From Marsupella aquatica (Eukaryota; Marchantiophyta): a DNA stretch of 64,000 bases. The notes under the pieces were generated by a model. The model searched no databases. It saw only the letters and a program-made list of their open reading frames with translations, and was not told where the DNA came from. The position numbers and the translations under genes are program-made. Positions 32,908-44,746 of the stretch are shown in pieces (position 1 is the first letter of the stretch; every line of letters starts with the position of its first letter). The DNA lies in contig OZ316896.1 in the NCBI GenBank assembly GCA_973895155.1, forward strand, positions 19,592,001 to 19,656,000, written 5' to 3'.

Positions 32908-33224
32908 TTTTTTTTTTGGCTTTGAATACCAAAAGCTGACCCATCTAATAGAGTATAGACGATCAACTCTGGAGCATGCATCTCTGTAGAGTAGCCCACA
33001 AGGGGGGTCATACCCAGTACCAAGAGGGAGAGAGACTTGGACCAGAGCCCCAAAGCGGACTAGCCAGTGGCTGAAGAGAAACCAGGACTCACTCCCACCA
33101 CTACACCCCACCCACACACACACTCACCCTCCACAACCCTTGCATGTGGAGGGGGGGATTGAACCTGGGACCTCAGTCTGGGTTCTACGCTCATGCCCTG
33201 GCCAACTGACCATTGCCAGTTAGT
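32908..33224 (-). mobile_element. tRNA-derived SINE with poly(A) tail and 14-bp target duplication
   Basis: Read on the minus strand, the element starts near 33224 with a tRNA-like head. It has a box A-like TGGTCAGTTGG (33212-33202) and a box B-like AGGTTCAATCC (33166-33156), about 35 bp apart, as in RNA polymerase III internal promoters. The body is about 317 bp and ends in an A run (T at 32907-32917 on the plus strand). Direct repeats TTTTGCACTCAACT flank it at 32894-32907 and 33225-33238, identical over 14 bp. Head, tail and target duplication together define a complete SINE insertion. The identical flanks suggest it is fairly young. Confidence 0.88.
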
Positions 33225-33238
33225 TTTTGCACTCAACT

Positions 33239-34814
33239 CTTGCTTAAAGAACTATAGCTTAAAGAGCCACTAGCCGTGACAAAAACCTGGTTCCATAAAT
33301 TTCATCATTTTTAGTATTTTTTTTATATTGTGGAACATAAAAAAGAGAAGAATGTGAAAAATGGAGAAGTCTTGGAACTCCTTTTTTTATGGCCAGTGGT
33401 GATTTAAACAAGGAAAATAGTACTTTAATTTCCATCATGTAAAATACCTAACTATTTTAAGAAGAAGGATTACATGGTGAGATTATACAGGCCTCCAACT
33501 GGTCGCGTAAAGAGTGAATTGATTGTAGACAAATATACAAAGAAACACAAAAGGAAAAGAAAAAAAAAAAAAAAGTGGAAAATCCAGTGCAAGATACACT
33601 AGAAAGGGCACATATATTAGGAGTTTCAGTTGACTGAAATGCTCTGGGTTGGGCCGCCAACCAAAAATCTGCTGTTCTCACAAACCTTGACCGTCAGTAA
33701 TTTGTGGTGTCTGCACAAAATGCATTGGCGTCCTTCAAGAATGGTCAGCACCCTTTGAAAATCAATGATGGGTGTTGTTCTGCGGGGGCGTGTTATGACT
33801 TGTCTCAAAGCAAAACCCGGGCGAGGCACATTTGACCAAAATCCCAATTTTGGTCATGACCGTAAACACATATTTTCCATCACAGCTGTCCAAAAATTCT
33901 TGGGAATGTGCAAGTAGAGACACCTTACTTATTATTGTCTGCAGGGCCAAGTGGTTGATTTTAGGACGTCCTGTTAAGTTAGTCTTTGTGATCTTCATTC
34001 TTATGCGGTTTACTTAGGAGCTCTGCTTTAGTTCTTTATTGTTGGTGACTCTTGGAATTACTGGCTCTTTGATTGTCTAGGTTTCTCCCCTTGTCGGGTT
34101 GCTTGCCTTGAGCATCTTGTGTCCCAGTTTGACTCTAGTTTGTCCTGTTTCTTTGATGTATTGAGGATTACAAATGGCATAAAAGTAGAGTTCCATCTGT
34201 TTGTTTCCCTGGGGGCTTGGGAATTTGGTCCACTGTCATGGCAAGCTAACTAATTAGGAAATGACAATCTTGTAACACAATCTTAGTTTTTCTCTCATGT
34301 GCCCTCCGCTTGTAACCTCCCCTTTCTCTCCTCTCTCCCTTTCTCCCTTGCCCTCCCGTCCTTGACCCCCCTTGATTGGGTCTTTTGCGTGAGGGATCAT
34401 GTCTCTTGGTTGGGTGCCCTTTGCTTGTGGCAGTTTGAAATATATCCCTCCCTCCCCTGCCCTCCAGTCCTTGCCCTCATGCTCCCCTCCCTCTCCTCTT
34501 GCTCCTTGTGCAAGGGTGCATAAGGGAGGCGGCGACCTGGTCATGAGCGTGGGCAAGGCAGCCAGAGGGCTGGTAAGCATAGCTTGCAATGGTGGGTGGG
34601 GGAAGGTGAGGGTAACTTTAGGAGGGGTTTTATGGCTGGCAATCCATTAATTGGTGCATTAAAATGAGGCCCCTCATCCCACTGCCATGATTGTTCCCCC
34701 CCAAAACTCTGTTTGTGAGCAAACCAAGGAGAAGTTTTTTTGATATTCCATATTATGGTGTTGATTATTATGTGACTTAAGTGTGGATGTCAGTCACAAG
34801 GAGGTACAAGCTTA
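33239..34814. other. spacer
   Basis: No supported gene. The segment 34300-34520 is pyrimidine-rich and gives Pro- or Glu-rich spurious frames on both strands. Confidence 0.45.
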
Positions 34815-35128
34815 AGGGCCAGGTTCCATGGGCCAGGGGCAGGGAGTACGGTCACTCCCTCTGACATCCCCTGGGGCCCAAATACACCGTATGCCAAGGT
34901 GTACACAGTATTTCAAATATATAAATTTTGACTCAGGAGCCAATGAGAATGCACTATACTGTTTTATACAGGGGCAGGGGGTACCCTGAAGTTTAACAGG
35001 GAGTGTGAGGGGAAATCATACTCCTTGATACAGTATTGTACACCCGTCAGTCCCTGGAAAAGCTGCAATCTTATTGGCTTAAAAATTCTGACAGCATCCT
35101 TACTCTAAGCCCCATGGAACCTAGCTAT
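34815..35128. mobile_element. MITE, 314 bp, TTA target duplication
   Basis: Inverted ends are AGGGCCAGGTTCCATGG (34815-34831) and, at 35112-35128, the reverse complement of ATAGCTAGGTTCCATGG. The 12 inner bases match without error apart from one early position. TTA flanks both sides (34812-34814 and 35129-35131), the target duplication expected for PIF/Harbinger-type elements. A second internal inverted pair, GAGCCAATGAGAATGCA near 34939 and its counterpart near 35068, would allow a longer hairpin. There is no coding capacity. The superfamily assignment rests on the TTA duplication only. Confidence 0.65.
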
Positions 35129-35283
35129 TTAGGTACACATGTGATAAAACAAATGCTTACTAAGATGTGAAGGTTAGTCTATAGGAGATCCAAATGATCA
35201 GACTCAAGCCAGGTCCTTTTTAGCCTGACTTTGCAAGGTTTAATATTGGCATCCACACAAGAAGATGAGCCTTAATAAAAGGA

Positions 35284-35535
35284 CCCAAAACCTCATGGGG
35301 CTGGTTGGAGTTATTTGATGGGACCCCTGAGTGATCCAGACCATCGATGGACCTCATGGGGTTGGCTGGAGTTACTTGATGGGACCCCCGAGTGATCCAG
35401 ACTGTTAACGGACCTTAATCAACGGTTCCAAAACCTCATGGGGCTGGTTGGAGTTACTTGATGGGACCCTGAGTGATCCAGACCTTCGATGGACCTTAAT
35501 CGACGGTCCCAAAACCTCATGGGGCTGGTTGGAGA
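35284..35535 (+). repeat. tandem repeat, 3-4 copies of a 60-85-bp unit
   Basis: Copies begin at about 35287, 35350, 35430 and 35510 with AAAACCTCATGGGGCTGGTT, GGAGTTACTTGATGGGACCC and GAGTGATCCAGACC. One copy lacks the CCTTAATCAACGG segment, which explains the variable spacing. Confidence 0.85.
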
Positions 35536-36314
35536 AAAGAAAAAGTTTGGTTTGGGGTAGGATCAAGCAAATACCTCCTTCTCGCATGCATTGGAACGAT
35601 TGGAATTTATTGTGGGAGAGGGACTTGCATATCGAGAGGCAATCACGCAAACTCACCACAATGTCCGGAACTGAGAGAGAGATCGAGAGTTATATTAGTG
35701 GGAGATTGGAATGGGGATTGGACCCTGAGGAGGATCGAGAGAGCCAAACGTGAAACCCACCGCAATGTCGGGAATGCAGCTGAGCTGCTCAAGCTGAGAG
35801 ACGATCGAGAGTCGCCAGTCACGAAAGCTCCAACATTCAGCCCCCCGTGGTCGTCGTTTGGTTGAGAGCAGTGGGCGCACTCCTCCCCACATTCTCATGC
35901 CCTCTCTGCTTGGAAATTTTGCCTTGGAAGTCAAGCGGGGCTGACAGGTGCTGACTCCGATCGACAAGAAGCAGACGGAACTGTACATTCCATAGTTAAA
36001 GCAGTGAATGTGTGAACTGTTATACATTTTGAGAGAGTGAATGCCAGAGTGAGCAAGAGGGATGGTCGTTCATGAACGGGAACGGGTCTAGTGCAGTGCC
36101 ATTCTTGATGAGGAGTGCGAATGTGGCAGAACAATCCCGAGCGGTGTTGGCGTTTACGTCAGCTGCCGAGAGAACGCAAGAGCAACGACGTTGAGCTTGA
36201 CGGCTATCCCGCTGCAGCTTGAGATTGTAATCTTGGCTGGAGCTTTTGTGAAGGTTGACTGCAGTGACGTTGACGAAGGTGGCTAGCATTTCGTCTGTCA
36301 CGTTGCGAGATCCA

Positions 36315-36383
36315 TGACGAAAATGGGAGCCGAGGACGACACCATCGACTTTGGAGTGGTGCCCTCCTACACTCCACATCAAG
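36315..36383 (+). CDS. possible short 5' coding exon
   Basis: A 23-codon frame starts at ATG 36315 (MTKMGAEDDTIDFGVV...) and reaches a weak donor (CAAG/GTTGGT). Its phase (one extra base) would fit the first certain exon of the downstream OPT gene, across a 1.4-kb intron that contains the 200-bp tandem repeat. It is an alternative to the 37380 exon proposed for that gene and may be spurious. Confidence 0.2.
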
Positions 36384-36530
36384 GTTGGTGCACTGACAGA
36401 GCCTCTTTGTGTATCTTAGCCAGGAGGCCGGGCAGACAATTGTAGCACGTAAATTTGCAGATGTCGAAGGGATGTATCGGGTGCTTGACTCTCAGGAAGG
36501 GGGGCAGGCGGAATTGATGTCGGAGCTTGT

Positions 36531-37090
36531 GACCGCTTAAAGCCGACGGTAAATTTGAGGTCGGCGGTATTCATTGTGGACATGAACGGACACTGTCTAG
36601 TCCTTTTCTTCCATTTTCTTTTCGTCGGGACGGGGTGGGTTGTCGGTCGGAGCTTGCAGCCGCTTAGCATTTGACATAAACGGTATGCATCTGGTGCAAG
36701 AACGGAAAGGGGAGGTTACGACATTAATATGACCGCATAAAGCACAGTAATTTGAGGTTGGCGGTATTCATTGTGGACATGAACGAAAACTGCCTAGTCT
36801 TTTTCTACGTTTTTCTTCACTTCGGGACGGCGTGGGTTGACTGTCGACGGAGCTTGTAGCCGCTTCGCATTAGACATTTAAGGTATGCATCTGGTGCACA
36901 AACGGACGGGGGAGATGAAGACATTGTGATCGACCGCTTTAAGCCGACGGTAATTTGAGGTCGGCGGTCTTCATTGTGGTCATGAGCGTAGTCTTTTTCT
37001 TCGTTTTTCTTTCCTTCGGGACGGCGTGGGTTGACATCAGTGGTATGCATCTGGTGCAAGAACGGAAAGGGGAGGTGACGAGATTGTTGT
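36531..37090 (+). repeat. 200-bp tandem repeat, three copies
   Basis: Copies start at 36531, 36731 and 36932 with GACCGCNTNAAGCC. They share TTTGAGGTCGGCGGTATTCA, TTCGGGACGGCGTGGGTTGA and GGTATGCATCTGGTGCAAGA. The third copy lacks about 40 bp. The array ends about 290 bp upstream of the OPT gene. Confidence 0.9.
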
Positions 37091-37379
37091 ATGTCGCTGG
37101 AGTAACGTGGCAACTAGCATTGCGGAAGCATCAATTACTTCGTAGCATTCAGTAATGCATTATAGTGAGGTATCGTCCTGACAGGGCGATGTACATAAAG
37201 GTCGATCGCTGCGAATTCGGCGGTTTTAAATGTCCTCGGGGCTACCGAAGGTCTGATGGTGTAAGCATATCAATTGTCATATGGGGTGAAGTGAACTACA
37301 GTATGTTGCATATGGAGTTACTGTAGAGAGCACCGGGGTTTAGGGCTCTTCACAAAGAACTTGAATTCCTAGTGTTGAA

Positions 37380-40300
37380 ATGTTCACTTTCAGACAGGCA
37401 TTCGGTAAGCAATCACTTATTCGGCGACTGTCAGTTCCTGATTAAGCGGCGGAGACCGTATGTACAGGTTTCCATGAACCAAGCAGTGCTCAGTAGTGCT
37501 CGGCTTGGTTCTATGAGTCTTTCCATAGGGACAACTACAGTAATTCGATTAGATTTCTAGATATATGTTGGAGTCGCGAAAGAGTTTGACCACGTAGAAT
37601 AATAGATCTAGCGTCACCATCAGATGCCTGAGCGTAAGGGCTACTTCCTCAATGACTTATTATATAGTGGAACGAATGGCTTTGATTGATTGGTCCGCTC
37701 GAGGCATATATGTAGCGCAGTACTTATTTGCTGTAGACTGAGTTTCTAATCGTGCTTGTGTGGGCATGGGGTGGTTGTAGAAACTGATGGGGAAACCAAG
37801 AATAGTTATGGAAAGGCCAGTCTCGAGACGGAAGCTGTACCGGATGAGGACCGCTCCCCTGTAGAGGAAGTGAACCTCACCGTTCAGACCATCGATGATC
37901 CCAGCCTGCCAGTGTGGACTTTTCGAATGTGGTTCATGGGCCTGTTGTCATGCGCAATTCTGGCCTTCCTGAACCAGTTTTTCTCATACAGAACGGAGCC
38001 GCTGACCATCGGTCCATTGACAGCGCAAATCGTTGCGCTGCCATTGGGCAGAATGATGGAGAGAGCCCTACCGAAGAGGGTGTTTTTCCAGGGCACCAGA
38101 TTCGCTTTTTCGCTAAATCCGGGCCCTTTCAATATGAAGGAGCACTGCCTGGTCACCATTTTTGCAAATGCTGGTGCTGGCGGCGCTTATGCTATCAACA
38201 TTGTCACCATCGTGAAGGCCATCTACCAGAAAAAGCTCAGCTTCATCGCGTCATTGATAATCACCATCACTACTCAGGTAGTCTTTGATTTAATACATCA
38301 ATCCGCGATGAGTGCTTGTAGGGTTTAGGGTTTAGGGTGGCCTACATGATATCTGGGTTACAGTCTGAATAAGAGTTTAGATGATTAATTATAGATCTTG
38401 AATGAAGTCGTCACTGCCAATAATTCTATTTGAGTCGTTCGAATTATAAGTTCAGATTTTAAGCTGTGCTACATACATCGCATTGATCTAACTAAGCCTG
38501 CCGCAAGCGGTGTCACAGTTGCTCGGCTTTGGGTGGGCTGGTATACTCCGCAACTATCTCGTGAAGCCTGGAGTCATGTGGTGGCCATCAACTCTGGTCC
38601 AGGTCGCTTTGTTCAGGTGAGGAATGGTATACAATCAATTAACGCAATCTGACGTGATTATGTGCTTGGCTTCTGAGGCTTTCGTCGAGATAAATGCATG
38701 AATGGACTCTATTTCTAGGTCAGGTGTCTTGCAGGGCAGGGTACCCTAAAGTTTGGGTCTCTGACTTCACATCCCCTTGCTGCAATGTAAGCACTGCACT
38801 GGGTGATAGATTGCTACTCGCCAATTGAAATTAAGACTATTGATCAGCATAAATACAAGATTACAATGTCCATCCTCTCCAGATCCACCACCAAGTGATG
38901 GGACATAAATGGGCACCAATTCGCAGGGCAACTGGCTAGTCAATAGATTGTTATATACGGTGACCGTGGTTATCTGATTGGCCAGTGAAATGAACTGTTT
39001 ATTGTGGGCAATGTTTCAGGACAATGCATGAGACAGACAAAAGACCCAAGGGCGGAGTCACAAGATTTCAATTTTTCTCAACAGTCACAGCCATTAGTTT
39101 CTCGTGGTACATACTGCCAGGCTACTTCTTTCCAATGCTGTCGTCCCTATCGTGGGTCTGCTGGGCATTTCCAAACTCCGTTCTGGCTCACCAGTTAGGG
39201 TCAGGATTGTCCGGCCTCGGTCTGGGAGCAATAGGCCTTGACTGGGCTACCGTCAGCTCCTACTTGGGAAGTCCGCTTGCCACTCCCTGGTTTGCCATCG
39301 CCAACATTGGCGTTGGGTTTTTCCTCGTGATGTACGTAATCACCCCGATTGCCTACTTCATGAACATCTACGACGCGAAAACCTTTCCTATCTTTTCGAG
39401 CTCCTTGTTCAGAAGCACAGGAGAGGCATACAAGGTGGAGCAGATCATCAGTCCTACTTTCACGCTGGATGCAGGGAAGTATGAACAATACGGGAGGCTG
39501 CACATCAGCACGTTCTTTGCAATGACCTACGGAGTCGGATTTGCTACCCTGAGCTGTACTGTCTCCTATGTTGTACTCTTTTATGGAAAGTGAGTACACT
39601 ATATTTTTTGACGTTCTAACGGCCCTGATTTCTTTCAGAAAACACTGTCTATGTTGCCTAAACTTGCCTTTTGTTTCCTTGGCATGCAGACCTTGGCTTC
39701 CCTTCGATTGCTTTAGATGAGGTCTTCTAGAAACCGTGGATTGATTTCCTCTAGTGTCGATGATCGATTGCAGAAACATTTGGAAATTAGCCAGACGAGC
39801 TGCGAAGGTGAAGGACGATGTGCACACCAAGCTCATGAGTGTGTACCCCCAAGTTCCTGAGTGGTGGTTCCAAGTGCTGTTGATCAGCATGATTGGTCTC
39901 TCTATCATAGGAACCGAAATCTACAACGACGAGCTTCAATTGCGGTGGTGGGGCATCCTTCTAGCGTGCGCAGTAGCTTTTTTTTTTACTCTCCCCATCG
40001 GCATTATAGCAGCAACGACAAATCAGGTCAGTCCCTGCCTTATTAAAATTTTCCTTTTCTCCATTGCAAGCATAGTTGGGAACACACTTTAAAGCACTCT
40101 GGCACAATACATATATGTATTTCTTGTGGGACAGGACACGACTGTTTCTTTCATTAACTTATTAATTTCTTGATTATATATCCTTTAATTCCTTTCCCGA
40201 ATTTTAGCTTATTGTTTGGAAAAATTCTGGCTCTTGGTTGGTGTTGTCGTGCATGGATTCCGAAGCATATTCTAGTTGTGGACGAATGGGGATGGCTAGC

Positions 40301-42398
40301 CAGGCCGGGATCTAATACAGTTGCGAGTTTTATTTGATGTCTCGACTCCATAGTATTGAATGACATAAACAGCCCATCTATATATGATTTTTGAAACTAC
40401 ATCAGGCTGAAAGTTTGTAAGCAGCAATCACGGGTGGGCAGTTTGTTCTGTTCTTCTATCACGGCTGTAACGGAAGCAAGGAAAGGAAACTTGGGAGAGT
40501 ACAAGCTGGAACACTGACAGGGTTGGTGAGCCTGTCATCCAAAAGTCAGACTTCTCAATAGTTAGAAGGACAAATACGGTTCCTCCCTCGCTACCAAGTC
40601 AATCGGGTCACTGCCTAAAAACATTTTCGATGTCTCATGTACGTGCTGCAGGTTCCAGGACTGAATGTCATTACAGAATACATAATTGGGTACCTTTACC
40701 CCGGCCATCCCGTGGCTAACGTTTCCTTCAAGACCTATGGCTACATCAGCATGAATCAAGCCGTTGGGTTTCTTCAAGACTTCAAGCTCGGGCACTATAT
40801 GAAAGTTCCTCCACGGGCTATGTTCGTAACCCAGGTACGTAATTATGATGATTGCCAACTTGGTCTGTACTGGATGTAAACACGGATTGTGTTCTTCGTG
40901 ACCTGAGCTTGCAGTCCAATCCAATCTATATATACTACAATATAATTCGCGATCTAAGTCTGTAGTTCATGACCTCCATATGACTTGCTCCATAGGGTGA
41001 AGCTGTAGACAGTGTCGATCTCTCAGAAGTGTTTTTTTAATATTTAGATTATGCTCATGAGTAGGGACGGCATGGAGAGCCGGTGGGACTCCTTATAGTG
41101 AGTATAATAGGCTCTAGAAAGTCCCCTCTCCTACTCTTCGACCTGACCTGATTAAACACGCGTCTTTTATAGTTATTGTGTTGCTCTTCATGTGTGACTG
41201 GGGCCTTTATTCCTTCTCCAGTAGTTTCACCTCTATAACACGAGATTACCCCAGAGTAAAGGAGGCAGTAAGTTAGGCCCAGGGATGCAAGCTGGCACAC
41301 ACCCCCAGAATAGATGGTAGTAATCACACCCAGAGTGGAGCAAGCAGTAAGTTACCCCCAGGCTAGGATGGCAGGATGGAGGGTGGCAGGCACCGTCCCC
41401 CAGAGTCTAGACATCCCCAGAACAGAGGGTAGTAGTCACACCCAGAGCAGTTATTCCGAGGGATGGAATACACTCCAGACAGTCATCATCTGCTATAATT
41501 AATAGGTGGAAGCTGTCACTCACAAAATCGAGGCAAAGCAACCCTTTTGAATAGAGGGGAGCGGTGACCGGAAGCCGACAGTTTAGCGGGAAGCACCGAC
41601 CGGCATAATAGGGGGCATTCCAATTCCAGGATCTTTGGGCTGATCATGAATGTTTGTATGGTTTCAATGCAGCTTGGTTTAAATGCAGCTAGCTCGTTGG
41701 CAATTTAATTACGTACTGTCGAGGTCAGAGCACTGATCACCATGATTGTGTTCTGGTTTCAATGTTTCAATGCGCAGGTCGTGGGCACAGTGGTGGCAGC
41801 TTTGGTATCTCTGATCACAGCGTGGTGGATGCTCGGCAGCATTCATAACATTTGCCTCGTTGATCTGCTCCCTCCGAACAGCCCATGGACATGCCCCGGT
41901 GACCGAGTCTTCTTCGATGCATCAGTGATCTGGGGCCTCGTCGGTCCCAAGCGGATTTTCGGCAGCCTCGGCATCTACAAGGTGATGAACTGGTGGTTCT
42001 TGTTTGGAGCTCTTGCTCCCATTCCGATCAAGGTAGCCACGAAGATTTGGCCCGAGAAGAGGTGGCTCTACCTCATCAACATGCCTATTCTGATCGGAGC
42101 AACAGGGATAATGCCTCCAGCGACCTCTGTCAACTTCACGACATGGATTCTCGTGGGGTTTATCTTCAACTATGTCATCTTCAGGCGCCACAAGGCTTGG
42201 TGGTCGAGATACAACTATTTGCTCTCTGCAGGACTTGATTCCGGCTTGGCTTTCATGGGAGTTGCGCTCTACTTCGTCCTACAGTATGAGACCATTAACA
42301 TCAATTGGTGGGGAGTAAATCTCGACAACTGCCCTCTCGCCCGTTGCCCAACACAACCTGGACTGGGCCAGCCCAATCCCAATTGTCCACCCGTTTGA
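37380..42398 (+). CDS. oligopeptide transporter, OPT family
   Basis: Exons: 37781-38277, 38519-38616, 39020-39589, 39774-40026, 40652-40834 and 41778-42398, all GT-AG with matching phases, plus a first exon that is uncertain. No in-frame ATG precedes WTFRMW in the 37781 exon. A short exon 37380-37404 (ATG ... TTCG/GTAAGC) has the right phase and gives 748 residues, normal for plant OPTs. Family marks are [59 protein letters not shown] and KVPPRAMF, with about 14-16 membrane segments. The Cys-rich C-terminus ends NCPPV. OPT proteins move oligopeptides, glutathione or metal chelates by proton symport across the plasma membrane. The substrate of this member cannot be told from sequence alone. 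Downstream is a 2.3-kb gap to the TBL-like gene. Confidence 0.93.
38319..38337 (+). promoter_or_regulatory. telomere-like (telo-box) motif in an OPT intron
   Basis: Two and a half perfect copies of TTTAGGG lie in the intron after exon 37781-38277. The core AAACCCTAA on the other strand is the plant telo-box. A chance or interstitial telomeric origin is equally possible. Confidence 0.4.
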
Positions 42399-44746
42399 AG
42401 CTTTCGTTGTCGACGATGGTCCTAGTTTGAAGTCCGTCATCACCATCAAACTGGGAGCGTGCTTCGCATGATCTTTACGTGTAGAAAGAATTGCTCGGGC
42501 AAAGAGGCGCTGGCTGAACAGCGGGAAATATACTAATCTCGAGTAATCTGGTCACAGATTCAATATATCTGGAGTCGCAGTCTGTAAATTTTGTACATAT
42601 TGGGAGACTGTCTTTCTTGGATTCGGGTTTGGATAAAATATTCGGGGACGCTATGTCCTGACATATGTTGACAACATCGAATTGATAGCACTGGAAACAT
42701 GCGAAGCTTCTGTGATAGTTGCATAAGCGTGCTTGACTATTCCATGGACAATCTCCTCGGTCATAAATATCCTCATCTTTCTCATTTCGTAGCAGCACTC
42801 GCCTACGTACAGTAGTGGGGCGACTATCAAATTCTGTCAACGTAGCAGCACTCGCCTACGTACAGTAGTGGGGCGACTATCAAATTCTGTCAAAAAGACA
42901 TAGACGTTTACGGAGGCTATCGCGCTGCGTACACTTAGTGTCAACAAATAGGAGCTGGATAGCTTGTCAACGCCTCGCCAGTGCAGATACATGGTTTATA
43001 AACTAATGTACTATTACGATAATATATATTGCAGGCACCATGTACAGATCTTAGAGACGTGAAATAGTATTGTTGAGTGACAGATGTCTTCTGCACTTCT
43101 AGAAGGTGGAAGGCGTTACCTGTGATCGATCGATCGCCATCAATCTATCGGCTAGACTTTTGCGGATCGATGACTGAATTGTGTGGAAAGTTTTGTTAAG
43201 ATTAATCCACCTAGGCCTTATTTCACCAAAGCTCGAGGATATTCTATTGAATTGGAGTTGGTAGAAAATTTGTGAAAATCACGATGGTAAGTTTCAGTAG
43301 AAATTGCCGCGATTGACTGCCAATTTCAGAAAATTCCTTTCACCACAATCAAACTGGCTGGTCAGAGAAACATCTGCAAACCCCAACCGGCAGATTTGGG
43401 TCCACAGAATGCGAGATTTTCATACGACAATTCAACCTCCATCATATATGGCAAACTAGTGTGAAAATTAAAAATATGAAACGACTCTTATTCACACAGT
43501 CTTGGGGCTGGCACATGGATTCGCGCTGGTTCCAAATGTAAACGATCATTTCCTCAGTAATGGGCATTTTTGGGACGACTCACGATACCCTTGAAACGCT
43601 TCAAATTAGATTTAGATGTTTAGGTTTCATTTTATTAACCGATAAAGATTTGTTTTGGAAGCGATTAACGTGCGGCCAAATTTCCTCACAATTCACCAAT
43701 GGAAAGTACAATGTTGATGTGAGGCAACAAAAAAGCTTAATCTCGGAAGACATCAAAGTTGTGTTCTATGTTGGTCCAATGAGACGGCTGTATTCTCCAT
43801 TCAATTGTCTCAAAAACCATGATTGATTCTCTACCGTACCCGTCCTCTACAACCAAGGATATGTTTATAATGTGCACACAGCACTCAGCCGATTAAAACA
43901 AGTACAATACTAGCTAAGCTCATCTAGCATTTGAGTCAAAAAGATAAGAGTCCTGCAGTTGCAAGACATTGGAGAAGGACAGCTTACGTTATTCAAGAAT
44001 CAATTATATCACAAGAGTTCTCAACGATACTAGTTGTACGAAATTTGCCGAACCTTGTTCGGGTCTTCTTTGAGATCTGAATTGGAAATCATCCACAGAA
44101 ACCTGTATTCGGGTATTAATTTGTGTAATTATGGCAACTTACAAGGAACATTTGGTAATGTTTCCACTTTTAATGAGGCACAAGGAACTCGTACTATATG
44201 TCTCTTCCTTGAATTCAATGATTCTCCTCTTATATCTGACTCGACCTGGAGATTCTCTTTGAGAGGTTCCGGGCCTCAATTGCAAAACAGAAATTAGTGT
44301 TGCTTCACAGAAATTATTTAATTTAAAAGCAATCTGATTGGAAGCAACCAACAGCTGTTCCACTACTGGTTGGTTGCCCCTCCTACTAGGTTGCCCCTCC
44401 AATTGGCTCTTCAGTGCACAGCTAATCAATTGGATGGGATTGAATTCTACTTTTAATCCCTTCAAACGAAGAATAATTCTATTCAGTTCAGATAGGCAGT
44501 TCATCTCTCAATGAATTTTCTGTACGTAGTAATATCTTCATATCTGGTGGCATAGTCGGTCTGTTGGCTGGCTTTGACCACGCGTTTCATTTTGGGCTTA
44601 CCAGCTCCTCTTCAACATTCCCTGGGATAACCATTCTGTAAATCCAATGTGCCAAATCCTTGTATCTGTATCTCGTCGCTTACGTAATTTGTTCACGAGT
44701 TGTCGTTCCAATGTTGTTGGGCTTGAAATGTATGAAGAAAAAATCT
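42399..44746. other. spacer between OPT and TBL-like genes
   Basis: No supported gene. The first few hundred bases should include the OPT 3' UTR. A perfect tandem duplication at 42788-42893 is listed separately. Short AT-rich frames at 43560-43826 and 44034-44297 lack recognisable motifs. Confidence 0.5.
42788..42893 (+). repeat. perfect 53-bp tandem duplication
   Basis: Two adjacent identical 53-bp copies, 42788-42840 and 42841-42893, begin CGTAGCAGCACTCGCCTACG and end AAATTCTGTCAA. Confidence 0.92.

Noticed and set aside
39201-39908. 235-codon minus-strand frame antisense to OPT
   Set aside because: It covers two OPT exons and an intron in antisense. The sense strand carries clear OPT motifs.
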